From contig JAXGMV010000001.1 of NCBI GenBank assembly GCA_040768445.1, positions 310,001-374,000 on the forward strand: DNA of 64,000 bases, in the 5' to 3' direction. Of this stretch, positions 43,506-52,103 are shown piece by piece (the stretch's first letter is position 1; the number at the start of each line of letters is the position of its first letter). The translations under genes and the position numbers were made by a program. The notes under the pieces were generated by a model. That model ran no database searches and was not told the origin of the DNA. It was given only the letters and a program-made list of their open reading frames with translations. The DNA is from JAXGMV01 sp040768445 (GTDB taxonomy: Bacteria; Chloroflexota; Anaerolineae; Anaerolineales; Anaerolineaceae).

Positions 43506-45452
43506 TTATTGATTATTTGAAATGGAAAACAACTGGTAGTTCTCTGTAGGTGTATCAGGCAGTATCCTGATCCTGTCGATGCCGGCTGAGGCTGCTTTGC
43601 CTGCCAGGATTGCAACGACCTGGGATGCCTGTCCTTCGCCAACAATTTTCTCAGTATGGATCATGTCATGCCCTGAATAAAAAAGCAGGTTAAACTGTTC
43701 TCCATTACTGAGTGAGACAGCCCATCTCTTTCCGATCATCGGGTTTGAAAAGTTAATCAGGATGCCGCTATCTCCAAACGGAATACCATCAGCAAAGACA
43801 GCACCATTCTCTCGTGGTAATTCATCAGCATCAAGCTCAACCACGACCTGCTGTGGATAGCGATAGGCATCTCTGTCAATCAGACCATCCAACCGTCCCA
43901 AATTCAGGTCAATAATCGCCTGCAGCCTTCCCGGGCTCAGCAACGGCGCCTGGATAGCTAACTGCAGGGCGTCATAATAAGCCGATAGTTTAGTATCTAC
44001 AAGCTGGCTCTCACCTGAGTAGATGGTCGAGAGGTAGCCTTCGGGGATAACACGCTTGAAATGTCCGCTGTACCAGCTAACCTCCCGTGCTGCCGGCAAC
44101 CGGGCAAGCAGGGCATCTGCCAGGGCGTACTGGTCGATGATGTACACACCTGGTCCAGCATAATACCCCATCACCCCAATGTGGCTGGCAGGAACAACCA
44201 GCAGGTCAGTGACGGCATTGGCACGCGCCTTAAGCCCTTCTTCTCTGCCCATGGTGCCGGGTTTGCGGTTGAACATACCATTGCGCCATAGTGAAAGACC
44301 GTCATAATACCAGGCGCGCTCATCGGTCACCCCCAGGCTGGAAGAGACCGGGACACCCTGCGGCAGCGTCAAGCGCAGTGTTGACACCGGTGCACTGACG
44401 ATCATTGCGAGCAGGACAAGCGTAAAAGCCGGCTGCAGCCATGCCTTCTCGTTAGGTCTGTCAATCAAAGCCCAGACCAGCAGCGCTGTGAACAACGCCA
44501 ATGAGAAGAAACGCCCGCTCATAAAATCGCCGCCTATGCGCAAGATATACGCCAGGTATAACGCCAGCCCGGCTACCAGCAAGCGGTGCCGTTTGCCTTT
44601 GTAAATCACTGCAGCCACGAGGGCACTGGCTGTAATCATCAACGTTAGTGGATCCCTCGCCAGCGAGTCTATGAAGTAATTCAACCCCTGCCGTAGAAGC
44701 TCAGCGGTTGGGATGCCGGTGTTGAGCTTGGCATAAGCAGTATTGGGAAACAGGAAGCCGTAATAGAACAGTGAAAAGATCTCCCAGGCAATCAACGGCA
44801 GCTGGCCGGCAACGATGAGCAGGGCGCATTTGAATGTTGGCTTTTCAAAGAAGAGACCGATCAACAGCGGCAGGTAGAGCAGGATCGTATCATGCCGGTT
44901 GACTGCCGCAAACGAAGCAGCGCCTGAGAGGAGCACCAGCTTCCAACTGTCTTGTTGGGGGCGTAGTAAAAGGACAACAAAGACTGCCATAAGCAAGTGT
45001 GAAAGCGGGTTTTCAAGCCCTGAGGTCGAGTAATCCACGAATGAATTGGAAAAAGTCAGCGCCAACAGTCCGGAGAAAGTCCGCCAAAACTGCTCCCTGA
45101 AAGCATAGGTGTACAGCCCAACTGCCGCAACGGAGACTGCCAGCGATATAAAAATACTGCTGAGGTAGATTTCATGTGTAAAGAAATAAACTGCACTCAG
45201 CAGGAACATCCACAGCGGGTGGGTGTAAGCCTGCACCCGTTCTGTCACATTCCAGGTCAGCCGGTAGCCGGACACGAAATTGTCCACCGTGCGGAAAGTG
45301 ATATAAGCATCATCACTGACCCAGGCGCGATGAAACACAACCAAAGCAAAAAGTAAAACCATCAGCGCAAGGATAAGCCGTTGGAATACCTCCTGGGTAT
45401 TCGGCTGAAGCGCTCCTGTACTCCGTGTTGACATGATTGGGGTTAATCTCAT
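43506..45452 (-). CDS. GT-C membrane glycosyltransferase, AftB/ZomB-like
   Basis: This 648-residue protein has about ten membrane helices (residues about 25-430) and a C-terminal soluble domain of about 200 residues. The first outer loop has SDDAYITFRTVDNFVSGYRLTWN (Asp47-Asp48) followed by ERVQAYTHPLWMFLL. This arrangement is typical of mycobacterial AftB arabinofuranosyltransferase relatives, with the Asp pair as the expected GT-C catalytic residues. It would use a polyprenyl-phosphate sugar to extend a cell-surface glycan. A second in-frame ATG (45434) is also possible; TATAAT lies 13 bases before the first. Confidence 0.85.
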   Translation of the reverse strand: MRLTPIMSTRSTGALQPNTQEVFQRLILALMVLLFALVVFHRAWVSDDAYITFRTVDNFVSGYRLTWNVTERVQAYTHPLWMFLLSAVYFFTHEIYLSSIFISLAVSVAAVGLYTYAFREQFWRTFSGLLALTFSNSFVDYSTSGLENPLSHLLMAVFVVLLLRPQQDSWKLVLLSGAASFAAVNRHDTILLYLPLLIGLFFEKPTFKCALLIVAGQLPLIAWEIFSLFYYGFLFPNTAYAKLNTGIPTAELLRQGLNYFIDSLARDPLTLMITASALVAAVIYKGKRHRLLVAGLALYLAYILRIGGDFMSGRFFSLALFTALLVWALIDRPNEKAWLQPAFTLVLLAMIVSAPVSTLRLTLPQGVPVSSSLGVTDERAWYYDGLSLWRNGMFNRKPGTMGREEGLKARANAVTDLLVVPASHIGVMGYYAGPGVYIIDQYALADALLARLPAAREVSWYSGHFKRVIPEGYLSTIYSGESQLVDTKLSAYYDALQLAIQAPLLSPGRLQAIIDLNLGRLDGLIDRDAYRYPQQVVVELDADELPRENGAVFADGIPFGDSGILINFSNPMIGKRWAVSLSNGEQFNLLFYSGHDMIHTEKIVGEGQASQVVAILAGKAASAGIDRIRILPDTPTENYQLFSISNNQ

Positions 45453-45465
45453 GGCGAATACCCTA

Positions 45466-45471
45466 ATTATA
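45466..45471 (-). promoter_or_regulatory. -10 hexamer of the AftB-like gene
   Basis: TATAAT on the minus strand, 13 bases before the ATG at 45452. It lies about 50 bases from the divergent -10 at 45520. Confidence 0.5.
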
Positions 45472-45516
45472 ATGACTTTTCATCCAGTCATTTTGACTGC
45501 TGGAATGACCAGCATG

Positions 45517-45525
45517 TGCTATAAT
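45517..45525 (+). promoter_or_regulatory. Extended -10 of the epimerase gene
   Basis: TGC-TATAAT, 40 bases before the ATG at 45566, with TTGACT farther upstream at a longer than normal spacing. Confidence 0.5.
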
Positions 45526-45565
45526 GCGTTGACAAATTGATTGACGAGAGTACCCCTAAAACCTT

Positions 45566-46501
45566 ATGATGCAGTTTCTGATCACCGGTGCAGCCGGTTT
45601 CCTTGGCTCGGCACTTTCCAACCGTCTTACACACGAGGGCCACGCAATTACTGGTCTGGATGACCTGTCCACAGGCGACCCGGGCACACTCAGCCCCGAG
45701 GTACATTTCACACGCGGTGATATCAATGATCGGCCAAAACTGTGGACACTTCTGCAGGATGTTGACTGCGTCTATCACCTGGCTGCCAGGGTGCTGGTAC
45801 CGGAGTCCATCCTTTACCCGCGCGATTACAACCTTGTAAATGTTGGCGGTACGGTCACGCTGATGGAAGCCATGCGCGACGTCGGTGTAAAACGGGTGGT
45901 CTTCATTTCCTCCGGCGCCATCTACGGCAACCAGTCGGTGCAGCCTGTCAGGGAAGACTGCATTCCTCATCCCCAGTCACCCTATGCCGTCTCAAAGCTT
46001 TCGGCGGAATACTACATCCACACCATTGGCAAACTGTGGGGCATCGAAACTGTCGTTCTGCGGGTTTTCAATGCCTACGGACCCGGTCAGCACATGCCGC
46101 CGGTCCATGCGCCGGTCATTCCCAACTTCCTGCGTCAGACCCTGATGCAGGGTACGCTGGTAATCAACGGCGAAGGCAGCCAAACTCGCGACTACATCTA
46201 TGTGGATGATGTTGTGGATGCGATGGTGGCAGCATCAACGGCTGAGGATGTCAACCAGTTAACATTAAATATTGGCTCAGGCACCGACACCAGCGTCAAA
46301 GACCTGGCGCGCCTGATACCGGAGTTGGTGAATATCAAGCCGGAGATTGTGTACAACCATAAAAGTAATCCGGGCCCAGACCGGTTGTGCGCTGATATTA
46401 CGCTTGCTTCCGAGAAACTGGGTTTTCAACCGATGACATCGCTCGAGAGCGGCTTGAGCAAGACCATCCAATTTGATCCCAAGCTCAGCAAGCTGGCCTG
46501 A
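45566..46501 (+). CDS. NAD-dependent sugar epimerase/dehydratase (extended SDR, GalE-like)
   Basis: This 311-residue protein has the NAD-binding GAAGFLG at residues 8-14, DDLSTGD after the second strand, VYHLAARV, and the catalytic Tyr-Lys in SPYAVSKLSAEYY (near residues 140-150). The RVFNAYGPGQ and QTRDYIYVDDVVDA segments are typical of UDP-glucose/UDP-glucuronate epimerases and related nucleotide-sugar enzymes. The substrate is not fixed by sequence. It faces away from the glycosyltransferase gene and may serve the same surface glycan. Confidence 0.92.
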   Translation: MMQFLITGAAGFLGSALSNRLTHEGHAITGLDDLSTGDPGTLSPEVHFTRGDINDRPKLWTLLQDVDCVYHLAARVLVPESILYPRDYNLVNVGGTVTLMEAMRDVGVKRVVFISSGAIYGNQSVQPVREDCIPHPQSPYAVSKLSAEYYIHTIGKLWGIETVVLRVFNAYGPGQHMPPVHAPVIPNFLRQTLMQGTLVINGEGSQTRDYIYVDDVVDAMVAASTAEDVNQLTLNIGSGTDTSVKDLARLIPELVNIKPEIVYNHKSNPGPDRLCADITLASEKLGFQPMTSLESGLSKTIQFDPKLSKLA

Positions 46502-46548
46502 CATTCTGATCATCCAGCCGCGGGGCTGCAGTCAAATCACACAGGCTC

Positions 46549-47175
46549 ATGATAACCCAACTCACACCGATCGCTCGCGGCAAGCTTCTCCCCTGTTCGT
46601 TCTATCAACAACCTGTCACCGACGTTGCCCGCAGCCTGTTGGGCAAGCTGCTGGTACGTTGTCATGATGGTGTGCGCGCCTCAGGCACGATTATTGAAGC
46701 AGAGGCCTACCGTGGGGAAAAAGACCTTGCCTGTCATGCGAAAGCCGGCTATACCCGGCGCACCGCTGTGATGTACGGTAAAGCCGGCACCAGTTACGTG
46801 TATTTCACCTACGGCATGCACTGGATGTTCAATATTGTATGCGAGGAAACTGGTTTTCCAGCAGCTGTCCTGATCAGGGCTATCGTCGTTGTTGAAGGCA
46901 GTGACTGGGTATCTGGCAACCGCCCATCTGTCAGCCCGAAACACTGGTGTGACGGCCCGGCCAAGCTAACCCGCGCCCTGCAGATCGATGGCACCCACAA
47001 CGGTCTTGACTTGTGCATACAGCCTGACCAGCTGTGGGTGGAAGAGGGGATTCAAATTGACGACAGCCAGGTTAATCAAACACCGCGTATTGGCCTTGGA
47101 AATGTACCTGAGCCATGGCTTTCCATCCCCTGGCGCTTCCACACCTCAATCCTTAACACCTTGATACCTCGCTGA
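46549..47175 (+). CDS. DNA-3-methyladenine glycosylase (AAG/MPG family)
   Basis: This 208-residue protein has full family length. It removes alkylated purines from DNA. Catalytic and binding segments are GTIIEAEAYRGEKDLACHA, with the water-activating Glu as in ETEAY, the intercalating MYGKAGTSYVYFTYGMHWMFNIV and AAVLIRAI, and the GPAKLTRALQI-DGTHNGLDL end. It starts 47 bases after the epimerase gene; a weak AGG precedes the ATG. Confidence 0.95.
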   Translation: MITQLTPIARGKLLPCSFYQQPVTDVARSLLGKLLVRCHDGVRASGTIIEAEAYRGEKDLACHAKAGYTRRTAVMYGKAGTSYVYFTYGMHWMFNIVCEETGFPAAVLIRAIVVVEGSDWVSGNRPSVSPKHWCDGPAKLTRALQIDGTHNGLDLCIQPDQLWVEEGIQIDDSQVNQTPRIGLGNVPEPWLSIPWRFHTSILNTLIPR

Positions 47176-47250
47176 TCCTGTCCACTGCTCAACGACACTT
47201 ACAGCCTGTGATGCTTTATAATTATCTTGACACACAGGATGTATTAGAAT

Positions 47251-47955
47251 ATGGGCACATCAGTTCTTGATCAATTCATTCCACCCGGCGCCAGCCATGA
47301 GAGTATGCTGGTGATCTTTGGTGGCGGCGGTCATGGCAAATCCATGATTGAAACGATCATGGCACACAACCGCTACAAAATCATTGGTTTTGTTGATGAA
47401 GGTATGGCGCCTGGCAGCCAGGTACTGGGTTATACCTGCCTGGGAGGTGCATCCGTCTTGCCTGAACTGATTGCACGCGGCATCAACCTGGCGACTAACG
47501 GTGTTGGTGGCATCGGCAGCGTGGGCACACGCGTGAAGGTTTTTGACCTGCTGCTCTCAGCCGGCTTCTCGCTGCCACCTATTTGGCATTCATCAGCCGT
47601 GATTGAACCCAGCGCCATACTGGAAGACGGTGTGCAAATTATGCCGCTGAGCTACATCGGTGGCGATGCCGTCATCGGTTTCGGCAGTGTCATCAATATT
47701 GGTGCCTGTGCACCGCATGACAGTAAAATCGGTCGGGTTGTAAACCTTTCACCTCACGCTGTGCTGGCGGGCAACGTCACGGTTGGTGACCACACGCAAA
47801 TTGGTATGAGCGCCACCGTCAACCTTGGAATCACCATCGGCACGCGCGTTCGCATTGGCAACAGCGCCGTGGTTAAAGCCGATGTGCCGGATGACACCAT
47901 TGTTTACGCAGGGACAATTTGGCCGACGCCTAAATGGCAGCAGCAGACCGGCTAA
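47251..47955 (+). CDS. NeuD/PglD-family sugar O-/N-acyltransferase
   Basis: This 234-residue protein has a Rossmann-like N-terminus (VIFGGGGHGKSMIE, residues about 22-35) and a left-handed beta-helix of hexapeptide repeats from about residue 115 (AVIEPSAILEDGVQIMPLSYIGGDAVIGFGSVINIG, and so on). The His of the acetyl-transfer site would be in ACAPHDSKIG. It transfers an acetyl group from acetyl-CoA to a nucleotide-linked amino sugar or sialic-acid-like sugar. The DegT aminotransferase 3 kb downstream could supply such an amino sugar. Confidence 0.87.
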   Translation: MGTSVLDQFIPPGASHESMLVIFGGGGHGKSMIETIMAHNRYKIIGFVDEGMAPGSQVLGYTCLGGASVLPELIARGINLATNGVGGIGSVGTRVKVFDLLLSAGFSLPPIWHSSAVIEPSAILEDGVQIMPLSYIGGDAVIGFGSVINIGACAPHDSKIGRVVNLSPHAVLAGNVTVGDHTQIGMSATVNLGITIGTRVRIGNSAVVKADVPDDTIVYAGTIWPTPKWQQQTG

Positions 47956-47977
47956 TGAGAATTTACGGAGAAATACC

Positions 47978-48421
47978 ATGTTTCGAAAACCAGCACCGCA
48001 AGCACAACCTGCAGCCCGACCCGTTGAACGGGTCACTTCCGTTTTAGGGCAGGGCATCAACTGGCAGGGCAACCTGCGGGGAAGCGGGGGCATCCGAATC
48101 GAAGGCACATTTGAAGGCGAAGTTTCTATCCGCGGGTTGGTCGTGGTTGGAGAGACGGGTCGAGTGACCTGTGACAACCTGCAAGCCAACACCGTCATTG
48201 TCGCTGGTGCAGTCAAAGGTAATATCACTGCCGAGAAGCTGGAAATTCGCAGCACTGGCAGGGTTTGGGGAGACGTTACGGTAGTGGCATTCGCCACCGA
48301 AGAAGGTGCCTTCCTGCGCGGTCAAATTCGCATGGAGGAATCAATTGAGCTTGAGGTAGGTGAGGAGCAGTCAGATGACACAGGTCTGACTGATAACTCC
48401 TCTGCAGCCACAGGCGTATGA
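47978..48421 (+). CDS. Bactofilin family protein
   Basis: This 147-residue protein starts at the ATG at 47978 with CGGAG upstream; an earlier frame opening at 47825 overlaps the previous gene and is not used. The middle (residues about 18-115) is the DUF583 beta-helix: TSVLGQGINWQGNLRGSGGIRIEGTFEGEV, ANTVIVAGAVKGNITAEKLEIRSTGRVWGDV. It has an unstructured N-terminus and an acidic tail. Bactofilins polymerise into filaments at the membrane and often organise wall synthesis. It follows the NeuD-like gene by 22 bases. Confidence 0.92.
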   Translation: MFRKPAPQAQPAARPVERVTSVLGQGINWQGNLRGSGGIRIEGTFEGEVSIRGLVVVGETGRVTCDNLQANTVIVAGAVKGNITAEKLEIRSTGRVWGDVTVVAFATEEGAFLRGQIRMEESIELEVGEEQSDDTGLTDNSSAATGV

Positions 48422-48433
48422 GCATCACAGCAT

Positions 48434-49162
48434 ATGGATAACAGGTTCCTGCTCAGCATGGTTAGCGAATGGATTGGTGTGATTGCAGTTTGCATCATCG
48501 CCGGCACCAGCGCACGGTTTGCTCACAAGCCCATCGGTTTTATTTACACCCGGCGTGAAGTGATCATCGCTGGCAGTCTCACTGCAGTCATCTTGCTGAT
48601 GGCCTTTACTGCCTATTACACCGGTCTTACACATAATGACAGCCTGTTCAAATTCCCAGAGATGAACCAGCTGGCGCTTGCCGCTGCTGCCCTGGTACCC
48701 TTTACGGCCGCCATTCTCATCCGCCGCCAGCCGCTGAAAAGCACAGGCCTCAACCCGCTCACCCGCTCTGCTGGTCTACGCTTGAGCCTGATTTTGGCGT
48801 TGATGACAGTGATCCTGCGCGGCAAGGTTTACGCCTTTCTGAACGGTGTTGAATTTGATGAAGTGCTATTGTTACTGGTGTGGCTGGGAATCTGCTTACT
48901 GGAAGAAACCATCTTCAGAGGTTTTATTCAGCTACGGCTTGTCTGGGCGTTTAAAGCACCTGTCGGCTTCCTGCTGACTGCAATGTTATTCACCCTGTGG
49001 CGTCTGCCGCTGTTTCTGAACGACCCGGCGACGCTCGCATTCAACCTCGGCTTTACCTTCCTGCAGTCGCTGGTGCTTTCATATGTCATGCTCAAGTCTG
49101 GTTCAATTTTCTCACCAGCGATTTACCGTGCAGTATCAACCTGGCTTATTCTGATCAACTGA
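48434..49162 (+). CDS. CPBP-like membrane protein with degenerate catalytic motifs
   Basis: This 242-residue protein has about seven membrane helices. The first CPBP motif is present (LEETIFRGF, Glu157, Glu158 and Arg162). The second motif, normally FxxxH, reads FTLWR with Arg190 in the His place, and the third His/Asn motif near the C-terminus (YRAVSTWLI) is also absent. It therefore probably lacks protease activity. Its stop is one base before the start of the ProRS-like gene, so the two are coupled. Confidence 0.75.
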   Translation: MDNRFLLSMVSEWIGVIAVCIIAGTSARFAHKPIGFIYTRREVIIAGSLTAVILLMAFTAYYTGLTHNDSLFKFPEMNQLALAAAALVPFTAAILIRRQPLKSTGLNPLTRSAGLRLSLILALMTVILRGKVYAFLNGVEFDEVLLLLVWLGICLLEETIFRGFIQLRLVWAFKAPVGFLLTAMLFTLWRLPLFLNDPATLAFNLGFTFLQSLVLSYVMLKSGSIFSPAIYRAVSTWLILIN

Positions 49163-49163
49163 C

Positions 49164-50804
49164 ATGGCCGGGTCATCCTTCTCATTTAATTGGGTGCAAA
49201 CCAGGCGTGAGATACCGTCTGATATCCGCTCAGCCGGTCAACAGCTGTTGTATCGTGCCGGTTACATCCGTCAGGCAAACGGGCAACCTGTTTATTTACC
49301 GTTGGGACAGCGATCCATTGATAAGCTGACAACCATCGCCAGGGCAGAATTATCCGCAGCCGGCGCTGAGCAGGTAATTTTTCGAACTGATATAGATTCT
49401 GAAGGAATCCTACAGCTCGCCCTTGACCTGGTTAAAAACGAGATTCACTCCTACCGCCAGCTGCCTGCAGCGTTTTATTTCTTGAGCAATTGCTCCAGCG
49501 CAGCAATTGAACCCGCTGAAGGCCATAAATCACCCGTTGGGCTGTCGTTGGAGGGCTTCACTTTGGCTGCTTCACCTGAGGCTTTACTGGAACAGGCGCA
49601 AGCTCTCGGCAGCCGCCTGCAGAACATCCTTGATCGCTGCCAGATCAAAGCTTCTGCCTGCCAGCCGCCAGAGAACCTGGACGGTGATATCTTGATGGAA
49701 GCCATGGCAGCTGCACCGTATGCACCGGAAACACTGGTCAGCTGTCCAACCTGCGATTATGCCGCCAACCTGGACGATGCCACCATCCACAAGCAAGCTG
49801 GTGAAAGCACGACGCCTCTGCCCATTGAACGGGTGGCAACCCCTGGATTGAAGACCATCGAAGCGCTGTCACAATTTTTGAAAGTAAAACCCTCACAAAC
49901 TGCCAAGGCGGTATTCCTGATGGCTGACTATAACGCTCAACCAGGCAGCGAGGCGAGTCAGCCTGAGTTGGTGTTTGCCATTATCCGCGGGGATATGGAC
50001 GTTAGCAATCACAAGTTGTGCAGGGTGTTGGGCGCTCACCGGCTGCGACCAGCGACTGAGCCGGAGATTCTTGCCAGCGGTGCAGTGCCGGGTTATGCCT
50101 CACCGGTCGGACTAGTGGGAGCTAAAGTGGTTGTGGATGACCTGGTTCCGCTCTCAGTCAACCTGGCAGCAGGTGCGAATGAAGAAGGCTATCACCTGTT
50201 GAATGTGAATTTCCCGCGTGACTTCCAGGCGGATGTCATTGCTGATATTGCCACCGCAGGTGCAGGTGACCTCTGCCCGATGTGTCAATCGCCACTTGAA
50301 CTCCTACCAGCTTACAGCCTGGCATCAATCACACTGGTGCGGTCAGAGAAAGTTAATCCTGCCGGCTGCAGTTATCTTGATGCCAGTGGGCAATCCCAGC
50401 CAGTGTACCTGGCAACTTTCAGGTTGGACTTGAGTGCACTGTTGACCATCATTGCCGAACAGCATCACGATGAACACGGGTTATGCCTGCCGCCTGCTGC
50501 TGCACCGGCTGATATTTACCTGATGACCATTCCTGCCCGGGAAATGAGCCTGGATGAAACCCTGCAGCAGGTTCTGACGCGGCTTCAAGCCTGCGGTTGG
50601 ACTGTCATGGTCGATGACCGCCCGGAAAGAGCCGGCGTTAAATTCAACGACGCGGATTTGATCGGCATTCCCTTGCGGCTCACCCTCAGCGAACGGTCAC
50701 TTAAGACAAACGCCCTTGAAGCCAAACTACGGTCTGGCGGTGAACCAGTGATGGTTTCGCTGGATGCACTGGAACACTATGTAAAACAGTTAATAAATCC
50801 TTAG
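49164..50804 (+). CDS. Prolyl-tRNA-synthetase-like protein with degenerate synthetase core and intact-looking INS editing domain
   Basis: This 546-residue protein follows the order of bacterial ProRS. The N-terminal region matches (LLYRAGYIRQANGQPVYLPLGQRSIDKL, residues about 28-55, and NEIHSYRQLP near 92-101). The motif 2 region (RDE, RPR, REF and KD residues of true ProRS) is missing between residues about 104 and 135. Motif 3 (GCYGIGVTR) is replaced by YLATFRLDLSALL. The INS/YbaK editing domain (about 225-355) is retained, with Lys248 and His344 at the places of E. coli Lys279 and His369. The C-terminal anticodon-binding domain is present (MVDDRPERAGVKFNDADLIGIP). Two Cys pairs (194/197 and 371/374) may bind zinc. 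It probably does not charge tRNA, and may edit mischarged tRNA in trans. Confidence 0.82.
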   Translation: MAGSSFSFNWVQTRREIPSDIRSAGQQLLYRAGYIRQANGQPVYLPLGQRSIDKLTTIARAELSAAGAEQVIFRTDIDSEGILQLALDLVKNEIHSYRQLPAAFYFLSNCSSAAIEPAEGHKSPVGLSLEGFTLAASPEALLEQAQALGSRLQNILDRCQIKASACQPPENLDGDILMEAMAAAPYAPETLVSCPTCDYAANLDDATIHKQAGESTTPLPIERVATPGLKTIEALSQFLKVKPSQTAKAVFLMADYNAQPGSEASQPELVFAIIRGDMDVSNHKLCRVLGAHRLRPATEPEILASGAVPGYASPVGLVGAKVVVDDLVPLSVNLAAGANEEGYHLLNVNFPRDFQADVIADIATAGAGDLCPMCQSPLELLPAYSLASITLVRSEKVNPAGCSYLDASGQSQPVYLATFRLDLSALLTIIAEQHHDEHGLCLPPAAAPADIYLMTIPAREMSLDETLQQVLTRLQACGWTVMVDDRPERAGVKFNDADLIGIPLRLTLSERSLKTNALEAKLRSGGEPVMVSLDALEHYVKQLINP

Positions 50805-50888
50805 ATGCCATCAACAGGTTCACGCTTATCTGTCCAAAGGAAATTGAATTCACAGGCTTTCCGTGCCCTACCTTAGCCTGGCTTGTAG

Positions 50889-50894
50889 TAAAAT
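50889..50894 (+). promoter_or_regulatory. -10 hexamer of the DegT operon, leaderless spacing
   Basis: TAAAAT with seven bases before the ATG at 50902. Confidence 0.45.
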
Positions 50895-50901
50895 CGATCC
50901 C

Positions 50902-52101
50902 ATGGACACTGAATTCAGACCAAATATACCCATGTCATCGCCCGATATCACGTCTGCTGAACAGCAAGCAGTGATGGAAGTGATGAATACACCCATCTTA
51001 AGTATGGGGCCGCGCATCAACGCATTTGAGAAGGCATTCACTGACTACGTTAAGTGCAAGCACGCCATTGCAGTCAGTTCCGGCACTGCCGGGCTGCACC
51101 TGTGCGTGCGCGCTGCTGGCATTCAGCCCGGAGACCTGGTGATTACCACGCCTTTTTCATTCATTGCCTCTACCAACGTCATCCTTTACGAAGGCGGCGT
51201 ACCGGTTTATGTTGATGCTGACCCGATAACCGGCAATATTGATCCTTTCAAGCTTGCGCAGGCAATTACTGACCTGAAAGAAGGCGGTAAGTCAGCTGAA
51301 CGCTGGCTGCCCCGCAAAGGCGCATTGGTTGATGCACCGTTGAAGGCAATTTTGAGTGTGGATGTATTTGGTCAGCCGGCTGACTTTGATGCGCTCAAGC
51401 AGTCAGCTGATGAAAACGGTCTCAAGCTGATCAATGACTCATGTGAAGCGCTGGGGGCAGAATACAAGGGTACAAAGGCGGGCTTGCTGGGTGACTACGG
51501 CGTGTTTGCCTTCTACCCCAATAAACAAATAACAACCGGTGAAGGCGGCGTAATCGTCACTGATGACGACCAGGCAGCTAACTTCATGCGCGCACTGCGC
51601 AACCAGGGTCGGGCGCCGGGTGATACCTGGCTTCAGCACACTTACCTTGGCTACAACTACCGGATGACAGAGCTCAGTGCTGCCTTGGGGATCATCCAGA
51701 TGCAGCGTATTGAAGAACTGCTGGTCAAGCGGCAGCGCGTGGCTGACTGGTATGCAGAACGCCTGGCAGAAATCCCCCAGGTGGAGCCGCCGCAGCTGGT
51801 ACCTTCAACGACCCGTGTCAGCTGGTTTGTATACGTCATCCGGTTGTCAAAAGAAATCGATCGGGATACATTCGCAAATAGTCTCACTCAAAAGGATATT
51901 CCTGTCAGGCCGTATTTCAGCCCCATACACCTGCAACCCTACATGGTGGAACGTTTCAACTACCAGACAGGCGATTATCCGGTCACGGAAGACCTGGCAA
52001 ACTGCGGCCTGGCGCTGCCGTTCTCAGGGAAGATGACAGAAGCACAGGTTGAGACCGTCTGCCAGGCAGTCAGGCAGGCTGTCCAGGAATCACTTCGCTG
52101 A
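50902..52101 (+). CDS. DegT/DnrJ/EryC1/StrS family PLP-dependent sugar aminotransferase
   Basis: This 399-residue fold-type I aminotransferase starts at the ATG at 50902, next to a leaderless -10; an in-frame GTG at 50863 is an alternative. Family motifs: HAIAVSSGTAGLHLCVRAAGIQPGD, TPFSFIASTNVILYEGG, NDSCEALGAEYKG, the PLP Lys in FAFYPNKQITTGEGG, and YNYRMTELSAALG. It would aminate a nucleotide-linked keto-sugar for a surface glycan. It leads an operon with the PH-domain, DUF92 and MFS genes. Confidence 0.93.
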   Translation: MDTEFRPNIPMSSPDITSAEQQAVMEVMNTPILSMGPRINAFEKAFTDYVKCKHAIAVSSGTAGLHLCVRAAGIQPGDLVITTPFSFIASTNVILYEGGVPVYVDADPITGNIDPFKLAQAITDLKEGGKSAERWLPRKGALVDAPLKAILSVDVFGQPADFDALKQSADENGLKLINDSCEALGAEYKGTKAGLLGDYGVFAFYPNKQITTGEGGVIVTDDDQAANFMRALRNQGRAPGDTWLQHTYLGYNYRMTELSAALGIIQMQRIEELLVKRQRVADWYAERLAEIPQVEPPQLVPSTTRVSWFVYVIRLSKEIDRDTFANSLTQKDIPVRPYFSPIHLQPYMVERFNYQTGDYPVTEDLANCGLALPFSGKMTEAQVETVCQAVRQAVQESLR

Positions 52102-52103
52102 TC

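Noticed and set aside
45488..45970. 160-residue minus-strand frame
   Set aside because: Antisense to the epimerase gene, whose motifs are clear.
47749..48297. 182-residue minus-strand frame
   Set aside because: Antisense to the NeuD-like and bactofilin genes.
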